This document shows positions 53,563 to 64,000 of a stretch of 64,000 nt of DNA, piece by piece. The notes beneath the pieces were generated by a model, which saw nothing but the letters and a program-made list of their open reading frames with translations, was not told the origin of the DNA and made no database searches. The translations under genes were made by a program, and so were the position numbers. Where the stretch lies: contig NC_073306.1 in assembly GCF_027595985.1 (NCBI RefSeq), positions 81,072,599 to 81,136,598 on the forward strand, in the 5' to 3' direction. This DNA comes from Sorex araneus (taxonomy: Eukaryota; Chordata; Mammalia; Eulipotyphla; Soricidae). Numbering within the stretch: position 1 is the first letter of the stretch; the number at the start of each line of letters is the position of its first letter.

Positions 53563-54090
53563 AAAAGTAACTTTATTATGTCATAATTTTAGTTCTCCAC
53601 ATTGACTAAAGATCTTTGAAATGATGATTGGTTCACTGGTTACCATAAAGTTTGGTTGGATCTTCAACCTCATTATGTCTTCTGGACAATACATGTGAAC
53701 TCAGTATGGAAATGTCTGTATTCCTTTGGCCCATATAACTTTGTCAAGCCTGGTATCTATTTACACATCTGGGGTGCCTGTCTTCATGGCAAACTTTTGG
53801 ATCTCTTTGACTGTCCAAGGTGAACTCTTCTTGAAGAGTTCATGGATGCACATGTGAATGTTGATGGTATATTCTTGGGTAACTACCTCACTAATGGCAG
53901 AACAGCCCTTTCTCATTATCCTTCTTAGTGGGAACTTTTTTGCAGGGCCCAGAAAAGTTTAGCCATATTTTTATATGATTACTATATTAATTAAGTTTAT
54001 CTTTGCTTCCATGATTTTTTTCAAATTTTCTTCTCCTGTACATTGATGGCTTTCTTTTATGTAGTGGTCATATTTCATTTGCCTCTTCTT

Positions 54091-54271
54091 TTTTTTTTTT
54101 TTTTTTTGCTTTTTGGGTCACACCTGGCGATGCACAGGGGTTACTCCTGGCTCTGCACTCAGGAATTACCACTGGCCGTGCTCAGGGGACCATATGGGAT
54201 GCTGGGATTTGAACCCGGGTCGGCCGCGTGCAAGGCAAACGCCCTACCCACTGTGCTATCTCTCCAGCCCC
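54091..54271 (-). mobile_element. SOR SINE, young
   Basis: A near-consensus reverse copy. TCATTTGCCTCTTCTT lies at 54075-54090 and 54272-54287. Confidence 0.97.
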
Positions 54272-54315
54272 TCATTTGCCTCTTCTTGGTGTTTGTTAAG
54301 TATCTTTGTTGTTGC

Positions 54316-54450
54316 TTTGAGTCACACCCAGTGATACTCAGGAGCTGCTCCTGGCTTTGGGGACCACATGGTGACAGGAATCAAATCCAAGCATCCCACA
54401 TGCAAAACATGCATGTTTCCAGCCCTTTGAGCTATCCCCTCCAACCTGTC
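54316..54450 (-). mobile_element. SOR SINE, internally shortened
   Basis: GAGTCACACCCAGTGATACT ... GCTATCCCCTCCAACC. Confidence 0.8.
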
Positions 54451-54529
54451 TTGAGATGACCATGCAGCTCAAGTTATGAATCTATATCCTTCTCCCTCTC
54501 CTCTTCTTCCTTATCTCTTTCGAGCTTTT

Positions 54530-54703
54530 AGTCCACACTTGGTGATTCGCAGAACTTACTTCTGGCTGAGTGCTTGGTATCATTCCTGATGGTGCTCAGG
54601 TGATCATGTGGGGCTAGTATGATCATGTGGGCCTAGTGTCAAACTTGGTGCTCCCTCTTGCAAAACATCTCCTTTGGTATTGTGAACCATCTCTCTGACC
54701 CCA
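54530..54703 (-). mobile_element. SOR SINE, old copy with a local duplication
   Basis: CCACACTTGGTGATTCGCAG ... CATCTCTCTGACCCC. GATCATGTGGG is present twice in a row (about 54602 and 54621). Confidence 0.75.
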
Positions 54704-54784
54704 TATCACCTCTTGAATGTCAATAAGTGATCACAGAGTACATTATAATAGAACTTCTTTTTTAAAAAGTTCTAGTAAAATCAA

Positions 54785-54905
54785 TTATTAGTCTTATAAC
54801 CTAGGGCAAGTTACCCAAATTCTCCATGTCTTAATTTCCTCATCCATAAAATGAATATAATTATATTGTTGCGAGGGTTAAACAATTCAGTTTGTATTTA
54901 GCTAG
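54785..54905 (+). repeat. MIR-like ancient SINE
   Basis: CTAGGGCAAGTTACCCAAAT, TTAATTTCCTCATCCATAAA, TGTTGCGAGGGTTAAA is a clear MIR core order. Confidence 0.75.
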
Positions 54906-55082
54906 ATTCAATTTGGTATCCTAGGTTATATTCTGGAATAGAAAAAAAAGATTATGAGTGGGAAAGCTGGTAGGATCTGAATAAAGACTATAGTTTGATT
55001 GAAACAACAACAAACAGCTCAATAGTTAACATACTATTAATAAGCTACTATTTTGAAAAATGTACTCAAGTTATGTTACACT

Positions 55083-55261
55083 TTTTTGGGGGGAGAGGGT
55101 GGGAGAGGTAAATCCGGTGGTGCTCAAGGCTTACTGGCTTCATGTTCAGGGATCACTGCTGGAGTGCTCAGGGGATCAGATGGGGTATCAAGAATTGAAC
55201 ATGATTTGGTTTCATGCAAGGCAAATCGCTGTTCAGTCAGTTGTACTATCTCTCCAGCCCT
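55083..55261 (-). mobile_element. SOR SINE, old copy
   Basis: GGTGGTGCTCAAGGCTTACT ... ACTATCTCTCCAGCCC. Confidence 0.85.
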
Positions 55262-55455
55262 ATTTATGTTAGATTTTAAGGTAAATTGTTTATTTGCTGT
55301 GCTGAGAACTGAATTCAGCTCTACTGATAAGCCAGATCCCTGGTTCCTAACCTTAGGGAAAGCTGGAAGAATGGTATAATAGAACTCTCTGTACCATCTT
55401 TGGAGCCCCTTTTTATATATAAAATTATTCCAATAGAAAACATTTATTTATTTAT

Positions 55456-55622
55456 TTACTTTTTAGATCACACCCGGCTATTCACAGGGGTTACTTCTGG
55501 CTCATGCACTCAGGAATTACTTCTGGAGGTGCTCAGGGGACCATATGGGATGCTGGGAATCGAACCTGGGTTGGCTGCATACAAGGCAAACGCCCAACCA
55601 GCTGTGCTATCACTCCAGCCCC
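55456..55622 (-). mobile_element. SOR SINE
   Basis: GATCACACCCGGCTATTCAC ... CTATCACTCCAGCCCC. Flanks AGAAAACATTTATT / AGAAAATATTTATT form a target duplication. Confidence 0.94.
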
Positions 55623-55689
55623 AGAAAATATTTATTAAAAAATAATTTACTATTTCCTCACTGCATATACGAAAGTGTATTTTTAACCT

Positions 55690-57070
55690 AAGTATAAAAG
55701 CTCTAATTATAAAACTCCTGGAAGACAATATAGTGACCTTGGTTTTGGCAATGGCATTTCATGGCACCAAAGGTACAGTAGCCAAAGAATTAACAGGTAA
55801 CATGGACTTCACAAAAATTAAACTCTTTAACCTTCTAAGAGAATCTTTAGGAAAGTAAATGATATTTTATTAGATAGGAGAAAATATAAATAATTTGCTT
55901 TAGAATATATCAAGAATTTTTATAATTCAACAATAAAAACAAAAATGGACAAAGAATTTTGATAGAGTACATTCAAAGAAGATATACATAGCACTAATAA
56001 GTGCATAAAAAAGATATTCAACATCATTAGTCACCGGAGCAATACAAATGAAAGCCACTATGAGATACTCTTTCATACCCACTAGAACTGCCAAAAATAA
56101 AAAGGACAGACAATAATATGTTGATGAGGATGTGGAGAAATTAGAACTTTCATACTCTGCTGGTGGGATTTTAAAATAGTGCAGACCACTTAAAACAGTT
56201 TGGTGGTTCTTCAAAATGTTTACTGAGAGTTACCATATGAGCCGGAAATTCCATTCTAAGTATTTACCCAGAAGAAGCGAAAACCTATGTCTGCACATAA
56301 ACATTGACATGAGTGCTCATAGTAGGATCCTTTAGGAAGACAAGAACTGTAACATCCCAATTCTTATCAATCAGTGAATGAACATACGTGTTATATACAT
56401 GCACTAGAAAGTTTCTCAGAAAAATAAAAGAATAAGGTGCTACATGCTATATGAATGAGTCTCAAAAGCATCAGGTTATGTGAAGCACACACAAGAGCTC
56501 ACACATGTTTGATTCCATTTCTATGAAATGTCCTGAACAGTACATTTACAGAAACAGAAAGTTAAAGAAGTAGTTGCCAGAAGCTGGGGAAAGAAGAAAA
56601 CAAGATAACCAATAATGAGTCTGAGTTCTTTTATGAGGGTGATAGTTATATTCTGAAATTGGTGTGATTGTTATCACTTATTGGTGATAAGTGATAAGTT
56701 GTACAGATAAGGTATACAGATGGCTGTACAACTCTGAATGTACTAAAATTGATAAAGTTTAAAGGGTTGAAACTTGTGTGGTGTCCATTATATTGCAATC
56801 AAGCAATTATTTAAAACACTGGTTTTCAACCACCAGTCTGCAAGATGTAGAAAGACTAAAAACCAATTATCTATCTCAGTGGTTAAATCTGCTGTTTGTG
56901 GGTCCCCTTGTAGCACAGGTGTCTGTCTGTGGGTAAAGAAGTGTTGAAGAATGCCGATTTAAAAATTGCTCCTAGATGAAATCATGCAGTTTGCTACAAG
57001 CTGGATGGAACTAGAGGGCATTATTTTGAGTTAAAAGTCATAGGGAGAAGGACAAACACCAGACAATCTC
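55690..57070 (+). mobile_element. Old L1 ORF2/3' fragments, sense
   Basis: GGACTTCACAAAAATTAAAC, CAATACAAATGAAAGCCACT, ATGAGATACTCTTTCATACC and GCTGGATGGAACTAGAGG follow the L1 order. The frames are broken. Confidence 0.75.
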
Positions 57071-57128
57071 AGCTCAAGTGTACAGGTAAAGAAGGGTATA
57101 GATAATCCCAATTAAAAACGAACTGGCT

Positions 57129-57292
57129 GGGCTGGAGAGGATGTACAACAGATGAAGAGCCTGCCCTTACAGGAAGCTGTTCTGGTTCGATCCCTGGCAC
57201 CTCATATGATCCTCCAAGCATGGCCAGGAGTGATCTTTGAGCAGAAGTAAGGCCTGAAAAATGCAGGATGTAGCCGCCAAGCAAACAAAAAC
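57129..57292 (+). mobile_element. SOR SINE
   Basis: GGGCTGGAGAGGATGTACAA head, GGTTCGATCCCTGGC B box, A-rich end. Confidence 0.85.
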
Positions 57293-57299
57293 AAAAATC

Positions 57300-58410
57300 T
57301 GTCTGGGTCCTAGAGGAGAGAGTGTGGAGCAAACAGCTTCGGATAGGCATGGTATCCAAGTATAAGTATGCGTAGGTATGATGTAAATTGGCGAGAGTTC
57401 AGGATGTGTGTTCACCATCGTAAGCATTGTCCTCATCACTCATCACTTAGCACCACCAATGGAGATTAGGGGAGTCTGCTGCGGCAAAAAAAAAAAAAAA
57501 AAAGAATGATTGTTTAGAAAAATCATGTAGTCAGTGGAAGTACAAATATGGAATGCAGATGAAAGAACATTCAGATCAGAGGGCCTTTTCTGAGTACCTG
57601 CACAGGCCCTGGGGATTCAGAGAGGCACCCACCCTTTCCTTTACCAACAGACCAAGTTTATGATGGGGATGGGGGAGCAGCTCTGGTAGAGGCTCTGTCT
57701 CCAGTCGCACCAAAGAGTGACTGGTGATGGACAAGAAGCTTCTCCAACTTGATCCAGAGTAAACAATTCTATTTTAGAGGAATTAGTGAAGCAAATGAAA
57801 GGCTGCAGGATCCTTTCAAAATAGCCAGAGAATCAAGGGCTGTGAGCCAGACCAAACAACACACCTTCCTACACACCCCGCCTTGGGCCTGTGATTACTC
57901 AAATCCCAGTGCAGGGCTGGGGCTGCAGGTCAGCAAGGCCCCTGACGAGCACCAGTGGGGGACTGTGGGCCGGCAAAGGCTGGGGCTGGGCCTGAGCTTA
58001 GGCTGAGCTGTCTAGGAGTTCACTGGGGATAAATGTATGATACTTCCCTGTTCTCTTGATAAAATTTATGTTTAACATCATGATTCCCAGTCATGTAGTT
58101 GTCCATCTTTCTGATGGGCTGTTGCTTTTGCACTTCTGGCAAGAGTTTGGCGTGGTTGGCTATGGAGAGGGGTAAGTCAAACCTCTAACTGTGGCAGCCT
58201 GCAGGGACCAGCATTCACCCATGCTCCAAAGATTTGAAATATCTTTGTAGACAGAGGATGTTTGAGCCAATCCTGTGCTCTTATGAAGGTATAGGGAGGT
58301 GCTGGACTTTGAGACCTAAGAAACAGCAGTGACCGAGCTGGCCATGGTCATCGTCTGGTCATTCACAGATCAGAACCATTCTGGTTATAGTCATATGGCT
58401 GACTTTTCTT
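57300..58410. other. Unique intergenic DNA
   Basis: No gene is recognised. A 19-nt A run lies at about 57486-57503. Confidence 0.4.
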
Positions 58411-58414
58411 TTCT

Positions 58415-58597
58415 TTCTTTTTTTTTTTTTTTTGCTATTTTGGGTCACACCTGATGCACAGAGGTTACTCCTAGCTCATGCACTCAGGAATTACTCCTGG
58501 CGATGCTTGGGAGACCATATGAGATGCTGGGAATAGAACCCAGGTCGGCCGCGTGCAAGACAAATGCCCTACCCACTGTGCTATCGCTCCAGCCCCC
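58415..58597 (-). mobile_element. SOR SINE
   Basis: GGGTCACACCTGATGCACAG ... CTATCGCTCCAGCCCC, with a small deletion near the 3' end. Confidence 0.94.
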
Positions 58598-58599
58598 AT

Positions 58600-60080
58600 G
58601 CCGCTAACTTTCAACTGCATCGTGAAGATAGAAGGCTTGCAAACACTAAGCAAGGGTGCCTCGGACAGGCCTGACGTTGGGGGCAGGGGGAGAAATAGCG
58701 ATGATACGCCCTCCCCAGGAAAGCCTCTGGATAGAGAAGTGGCCCTGTGGGGGAGGAGCCGGGGCTGGCTCCAGAAGGCTGGGCACCATGAAGGCGGGAG
58801 CAGTTAGGAGCTCCCAGGTGCATGTCAACTGCCACTGTATCTCTCCGCCCTGGAGTCTCTCATGTGTAGAGTTCGCATTTCCTTTAAAAAAAAAAAAAAC
58901 CAACAAAAAACCAGAGAAACATCTGTAAGTTCAAGTCAGCTCTTTCCACCTGGCCCTGTGCTCTCTCTACTGGGCGTAGACTTCGAGAAACATGTGCAGT
59001 CTCGGAAAAGCGGCGGGTGCCGAGTGTAAGCTTATTGTGGCTTGGACATGAAGGTTCTTGGGGCCTGAAATCCCTGATGCTGGTGTGAGAGCTTTCATCT
59101 CTGGGTATCTCTGCTGTCATCCAGAGAGCAGGAGAGATGCAATGATAGCCAGCATCAGGAGGCTTGAGCAGGAGAGCCAGGTAAAGGCCAAGGCAAGGGG
59201 GCACACGGAGCTAGTGGGGAAGGGATCAGGGGCCTGGCTGAATGGAGGTTTTTGAATGGGAAGGGGAGGAAAGAAGGGGTTGAGAGGAGCTTCTCCCCAT
59301 ATTTGATGTAAGCCCTGAATTTCTGTAGTAAATCACCTTGTATTTTTCACCCCTTGTTAAGGACAAGAATTGATTTAATTCATGTGCCCGCTTCCGGAGC
59401 TCCAGCGTGGTGCCTTGTGTCAAGGTGGTACTTAGAAATCAGAGGCCCCTGGAGCTGGGCTAGGAGCTTTTGGATTCTGAATTTTCCTCTGAACTGTGTT
59501 TTAAAGTAGTTGTTTAGGAGCAGCAAAGGTGCAGTTCAGAATAGGAGGGACAGAAACAGAAATTCTAACTCTTGCATTTTAGAGTGAGCAGACAAATAAA
59601 ATGGGAAGGGGCGAGGGAAGCAGCTCCATAGTAGGGCTTTTGCTTTGTATGCATGAAGCCCAGGGTTCAGTTGTCAGCACAGCTGAAAACGTGTCTGTTT
59701 CCTTACTGGGGGGGAAGGGGAGAGCTGGTCTCCCAAGCTCCTTGTGAGCAGGGTGAGGAGGGCGCTGTGCACAGGCCTTCAGGGAAGGCACACACTGCTG
59801 CAGCTCTGTAGCTGGCTACACTGCCAACAGGAAGCGTGGGGCCACTCCAGCATCAGAATTCCGCCCACCAACATTTCTATTTCATGGGTACTGTAGTTTT
59901 TTTTTTTTTTTATTAAAAAAACCCATTTCTTTTTTAGCTTCCCATGCAAGGCCCAGGGGGGCTGATTCAGTGCCTGAATTAGGGATGTAGCTGCTCAGGA
60001 CCTATGCTATGCACAGCCATGGGTCTATACCTGATGGTGCTTGGAGAGCCAGGGGGTGCTGGTACAAGAGGCATGCATCC
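58600..60080. other. Unique intergenic DNA
   Basis: No gene is recognised. The open frames at 58.6-59.2 kb on both strands have no family resemblance. One ID-like fragment is listed separately. Confidence 0.4.
59607..59688 (+). mobile_element. ID-like SINE fragment
   Basis: CTCCATAGTAGGGCTTTTGC, then CCCAGGGTTCAGTTGTCAGC. Confidence 0.45.
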
Positions 60081-60082
60081 CT

Positions 60083-60262
60083 AGGGGCCAGAGAGACAGT
60101 ACAGTGGGTAAGGCACTTACCTTGCATGAGGCTGACCCAGGTTCAATTCCCAGCATCCCATATGGTCCCTTGAGCACCGACCACCAGGAGAAACTCCTAA
60201 GTGCAGAGTTAGGATTAAGCCCTGAGCAGAGCTGGGTGTGGCCCAAAAACAAAAACAAAAAA
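60083..60262 (+). mobile_element. SOR SINE
   Basis: GGGGCCAGAGAGACAGTACA head, GGTTCAATTCCCAGC, CATATGGTCCC, A-rich tail. Confidence 0.93.
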
Positions 60263-60304
60263 GGAGAGAGGTACGCACTCTAGCCTTGAGTCATCTCCCC
60301 ACCT

Positions 60305-60615
60305 CATTAAAAAAAATTATTTTATTTTTATAAAGTAGTTTACAATATTTGATTACATTTAATATTCGAACACCAATCCCACCACATTACACCTTCCCAC
60401 CACCATATTTTGGATGATTCGATCCTGAACCCCAACCCCTGCCCCAAAGCAGAAACGAAATAATTTCTTTTGTATTGTTTGTTTTGTTACAAACTGCTGA
60501 AAATGATCAAAAAACTTTCCTTAGAGGAGTGTGAAGATTGTTGTATTTCACCCAGGGGCCATTAAGCCCTTCTATAAGAGGTTACTAGTGTGTTGTTAAG
60601 GGTTGAGTCTCACTC
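60305..60615 (-). mobile_element. L1 3' end, antisense
   Basis: CACCAATCCCACCACATTAC, CCCACCACCATATTTTGG. Confidence 0.6.
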
Positions 60616-60659
60616 CCCACCTCATTTTATTTTTATATTTTTTCCCCCACCTCATTTTA

Positions 60660-60853
60660 TTTATTTTTTTTTATTTATTTATTTTTTTTTTGCTTTTTGG
60701 GTCACACCCAGCGATGCTCAGGGGTTACTCCTGGCTTTGCACTCAGGAGTTACTCCTGGCGGTGCTTGGGGGACCATATGGGATGCCGGGGATCGAACCC
60801 GGGTCGGCCGAGTGCAAAGCAAACGCCCTACCCGCTGTGCTATCGCTCCGGCC
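60660..60853 (-). mobile_element. SOR SINE, young
   Basis: A near-consensus reverse copy with GGTCGGCC and GGGATCGAACCCGG. CCCCCACCTCATTTTA lies at 60644-60659 and 60854-60869. Confidence 0.96.
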
Positions 60854-60984
60854 CCCCCACCTCATTTTAAAGCTTGAGTTTTTAAGTTTTTATTAGTTTT
60901 GGACCACATCCAAAAGGTCCTAGTGGTGCTCAGGTGACAACTGGTGGTACCAGGGATCCTTTTTTTTTCCTTTGTAGTTTAAAG

Positions 60985-61860
60985 CAGCATGGTTACAATA
61001 GTGTCAATGTCTGTGGCTCAACATACACATCTGATATATTTAATGTACAGTGTCTGATACATATGATACTTTTACCATCACCAAAGTCCTCAGACTTCTC
61101 ACCTTCCTTCTTGCAGCATTTCTAATCTTCCTCTTCCTCCCCAAGACCTCTCCTCCTCCTTGGTACCCTGTTTTGTAGTGAAAGTCCAAGGGTTTGTTAT
61201 CATTGTTTCATTTCTCCGCATACCACAGACAAGTGACAACACCTAGCATTTGTCCTTCACCCTCTTATTTTGCTTACCAAGATGCCCTCCAATTATATCC
61301 AGGTTGCGGCAGCAAACTATAAGGTTTCCTCTTTTCTCACAGTTGTGTAGTATTCCATGATGTATCTATCACAACTTTTTATCCACTCATTTACTGGGTT
61401 GTTTCCATATCCTGGATAAACATCGCAATAAATGTAGGCGTGCATATATCTCTTCAATTTGTTTTTTTGTGTGTTCTTGCTCTAGAAGTTAGAAATTGCT
61501 GGGTCATATGGAAGTTCTTTATTTCCTTTTCTGCAAAGTCTCCATACTGTTTTCCATAGACTGAGCCAGATAAAATTCCACCAACAATGAATGAGCATTC
61601 CTTTTCTACCATATTCCTGCCAACACTGGTGGTTTCATCTTTTTGAGATATGTCCATTTTCACTTCTTACTGGTGTGAGATGTTGCTGCTTTAATTTGCA
61701 TTTCCCTGATAATAAATGTGATGAGCACTATTTCATATGACTGCTGGCCATCTGTATGTTTTGTTTGAGTAAGTATCTATTTATCTCCTCTCCCCAGTTT
61801 TTGATGGAATTATTGGTTGTTCTTTGTTGTTGAGCTTTCTGAGTGCTTAGATATTAGCCT
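60985..61860 (-). mobile_element. L1 3' part, antisense
   Basis: GTGTAGTATTCCATGATGTA, TTGTTTCCATATCCTGGATA and TTTAATTTGCATTTCCCTGA are the reverse of L1 ORF2 end/3' DNA. Confidence 0.8.
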
Positions 61861-61865
61861 ATTAT

Positions 61866-62047
61866 TTATTTATTTATTTTTTGCTTTTTGGGTCACACCT
61901 AGCGATGCCAAGGGGTTACTCCTGGCTCATGCACTCAGGAATTACCCCTCGCGGTGCTCAGGGGACCATATGGGATGCTGGGAATCGAACCTGGGTCAGC
62001 CGCGTGTAAGGCAAACATCCGACCCGTTGTGCTATTGCTCCAGCCCC
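61866..62047 (-). mobile_element. SOR SINE in L1
   Basis: GGTCACACCTAGCGATGCCA ... GCTATTGCTCCAGCCCC. AGCCTATTAT / AGCCTGTTAT flank it. Confidence 0.94.
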
Positions 62048-62154
62048 AAGCCTGTTATCTTATGCATGGTTTGCAAAGTTTTTCCTGATTCAGTAGGGTG
62101 TCTTTTAAAATTTAGCTTGTTTTTACTTTTTTAAATATGGGCAGTTAATACGCA

Positions 62155-62445
62155 TAAAGTGGAGCCAGGGAAGCCTCTTGAACAGATGATGCTGGGAAAA
62201 CCGGATTAGCAACATGCAGAAAATGTGAAATTGGATCCCTACCTCACATTATACATAAAAGTTAATTCAGAATCAATCCATGATTTAGAACTTAGGCTAG
62301 AATCCATAAAAACACATGGAGGAAAGAGTAAGAAGCCAAGGTACAGACCTGAGGTTGTCTTCAATGTTTCAACTACACTGGCAAAAGAAAACAAAAACAA
62401 CAATAAGCAAACGGAACTACATTGATTTAAAAAAAAAATCATTTA
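62155..62445 (+). mobile_element. L1 ORF2 fragment, sense
   Basis: GTGAAATTGGATCCCTACCT, CACATTATACATAAAAGTTA and ATCCATAAAAACACATGGAG follow the L1 ORF2 coding order. A 66-codon open frame is a remnant. Confidence 0.8.
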
Positions 62446-62451
62446 AACCAC

Positions 62452-62582
62452 TTTTTTTGTTTGCTTGTCTTGGGACCATACCTGGTTGAGCTCAGAGATT
62501 ACTCCTAGCACTGTGCTCAGAAGACCAAACCCAGGTCTGTTGCACATAAGGCAAGTGCCTTACCTCCCTCTTGCCCATATTC
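62452..62582 (-). mobile_element. SOR SINE, internally shortened
   Basis: GGGACCATACCTGGTTGAGC ... CCTCCCTCTTGCCC. Confidence 0.7.
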
Positions 62583-62699
62583 AAACCACTTTTAAGAGCA
62601 CAGCTGAGAGGCATTAAATATATTTAGTGTTGCACAACCACCACAACATGACCCCCAGTCATAACAAAGAAAGAGAAAGGAACGGGTTAAAAAAATGAA

Positions 62700-63162
62700 A
62701 CATATTCTTGTAAAATGGAAAAACTTTAATTGTTTAAAGCAAAGGCACAAGTAAACATCTCGGATTATTATACAATGTTATAAAAAGAAATTCCAAGAGT
62801 AAATATAATACATTATAATTTTGCTTCTTTACAGTTACTCTAATGTATTACTTTACCATCTCTTTGAGTAATGTGATGTGATGTGATGTAAAATCTTGGA
62901 TTATAGAGAATCCATTCCACTTTTACCAGAAGTTTTAATTTTGATGGAATGAATTAAATTAAAATGTAGAAAAGTAAGGTATGGTACTACACAACAGCAA
63001 ACTGACCTTGGAAAGGCCTTATCAAAACACAATTCTCTTAATTTCCTTTAAAGTTAAAAATTAATAGTACATTATGTAAAAGATGTAAAAGAGTAAAGAA
63101 TGAACCAAATAATTTCTTATGATGTTAAAAATAAAAAGTTAAAAAAGGTCTAGACCTTGTTT
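62700..63162 (-). other. Low-repeat AT-rich stretch, possible 3'UTR of the upstream neighbour
   Basis: No SINE or L1 is seen. The minus strand carries ATTAAA at about 62728-62723, which could end a transcript entering from the right edge, where EVI5 is expected by synteny. This is a positional inference. Confidence 0.3.
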
Positions 63163-63288
63163 TCAGTCAAAGGCACTAACTGGAGAATAACCAGCTGCAT
63201 CATGTTCAACCACTAAGAAAAAGTTCTTCCAAAATTGCTGGCCAGTCGGTTGGACTTGATGTCTCAATTCATCATCAGAACTGAGGGC
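63163..63288 (-). CDS. Possible terminal coding exon of an unidentified gene (41 codons plus stop)
   Basis: On the minus strand a strong acceptor (TTTATTCTTTTATTAACATTAG) precedes a phase-0 open frame that starts ALSSDDELRHQ and ends SPVSAFD with TGA at 63165-63163. The frame has a non-repetitive, protein-like composition, including QQFWKNFFLVVEHDAAGY. AT-rich 3'UTR-like DNA follows, with an ATTAAA signal near 62725. In mammals EVI5 lies upstream of GFI1 on the same strand, so its 3' end is expected about here. The residues do not match the EVI5 C-terminus as I recall it. It may be an alternative last exon, part of an EVI5 3'UTR with a chance frame, or another transcript. Confidence 0.3.
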   Translation of the reverse strand, partial: ALSSDDELRHQVQPTGQQFWKNFFLVVEHDAAGYSPVSAFD

Positions 63289-63824
63289 CTAATGTTAATA
63301 AAAGAATAAAGACTATATAGTTATATCTTGACTTCATTTTCCAGGAAGATTATAAATCCTAAGAGTAATTAAAGATCTTGAATGTGAATATTATTTTAAG
63401 TCTCAATAGTTGAAATGTCAACAAATTTTTACCACTTCTTACACCTAACTCCATGTACAGCACTTAAGGAACTCTTTAAGAATGTCTTTCAGTTTAAAAT
63501 TCAAACATAATTCAAGAAAGCTGTTTCTGTTCTAATGTCAATGGTAAGTAACACTGACACAGTAGAGCATATGCTACACATCAATGATGTATGCTTAAAA
63601 CCACGGGATCCAACTTTTACACACCTGAGAACTGGCACTGCCCAAACACTGACCAACAGTTAACCATAGTGGTTGATATCAGAATTTCTCAACCTTAAGC
63701 CTGCGAAAAGTGGTTGGAAACCACTGTTTTAAAAAATATTTTGAGTTCTTTCCCCATTTCCAAAGATAAAGATAACCTTCCAAGTTTGTCTATGGCATCA
63801 ATGATTTTATGATATAAAGCAGCT

Positions 63825-63990
63825 ACTTTTGGGAGCCATATCAGTGTTACTCAGGGCTTACTCCTTGGTCTGTGTTCAGAAATCTCTCCCAGTAGGGCTG
63901 GAGGGAACATCTGTGGTGCCTGGGATTGAACGCAGGTCATGTGCATCAAGGCAAGGGCTTTACCTGCTATATACTACCTTTCTGGCCCCA
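63825..63990 (-). mobile_element. SOR SINE, old copy
   Basis: GGGAGCCATATCAGTGTTAC ... ACTACCTTTCTGGCCCC. Confidence 0.8.
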
Positions 63991-64000
63991 ACGAAATTTT

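Larger units (their letters stand above)
48384..54070 (-). mobile_element. Mosaic of antisense L1 (3'UTR and ORF2) fragments
   Basis: The plus strand shows the reverse of L1 in many parts: CACTTTGCTTAGCACAACAC, TAGTATTCCACTGTGTATCA, GTTGATGCGATGTATCACAT, AAAAGCTTGTCAATCTTGAT and GTGAGTCTCTTACAAACAAT. It is interrupted by SOR and composite SINEs. A second 3' start near 51300 shows that at least two L1 insertions are involved. No intact ORF remains. About 50140-50560 may be an older L1 type. Confidence 0.75.

Noticed and set aside
57749-59255. Clustered frames of 60-106 codons on both strands
   Set aside because: They overlap one another, lack splice or domain support, and lie in ordinary intergenic DNA.

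Overview
The window is mammalian nuclear DNA, almost certainly from a shrew (Soricidae, probably Sorex). The evidence is a tRNA-derived SINE with box A and box B (GGTTCGATTCC) and an oligo(A)-rich tail, present in about sixty copies on both strands; I recognise it as the soricid SOR family. The only confidently identified protein-coding gene is GFI1 (growth factor independence 1), a SNAG-domain, six-C2H2-zinc-finger transcriptional repressor, on the minus strand. Its six coding exons can be joined to the base between 32752 (ATG) and 24837 (stop). All five introns are GT-AG, all phases match, and the predicted protein is 427 aa (the human protein is 422 aa). A non-coding first exon lies somewhere in a large CpG island at about 32.0-36.2 kb. 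The likely poly(A) signal is at 23691-23696.

Layout. 0-21 kb: intergenic DNA made of SOR SINEs, composite SOR-headed SINEs, 5'-truncated L1 fragments (mostly antisense), older mammalian repeats and microsatellites, with no convincing gene. 21.7-22.15 kb: a repeat-free, homeodomain-motif-rich block that looks like a conserved non-coding element. 23.67-36.2 kb: GFI1 on the minus strand, including its 3'UTR, introns and CpG-island promoter. From about 28.1 to 36.5 kb the gene is free of SINEs and L1s, unlike everything around it. 36.5-62.6 kb: intergenic DNA dominated by SINEs and a mosaic of antisense and sense L1 fragments (about 48.4-54.1, 55.7-57.1 and 60.3-62.4 kb), with long microsatellites. 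62.6-63.8 kb: low-repeat DNA with a possible terminal coding exon on the minus strand (63163-63288).

In mammals GFI1 is flanked by RPAP2 (beyond its 3' side, convergent) and EVI5 (upstream, same strand). The right edge is therefore where the 3' end of EVI5 is expected. The 41-residue reading frame there does not match the EVI5 C-terminus as I remember it, so it is left unassigned. No functional RNA genes, CRISPR arrays or operon-like systems are present. The points worth a second look are the candidate enhancer at 21.8 kb, the unassigned exon at 63.2 kb, the promoter architecture of GFI1 (an AATC core beside a TATA-like box), a Gly at GFI1 residue 36, and two SINE families distinct from ordinary SOR elements.
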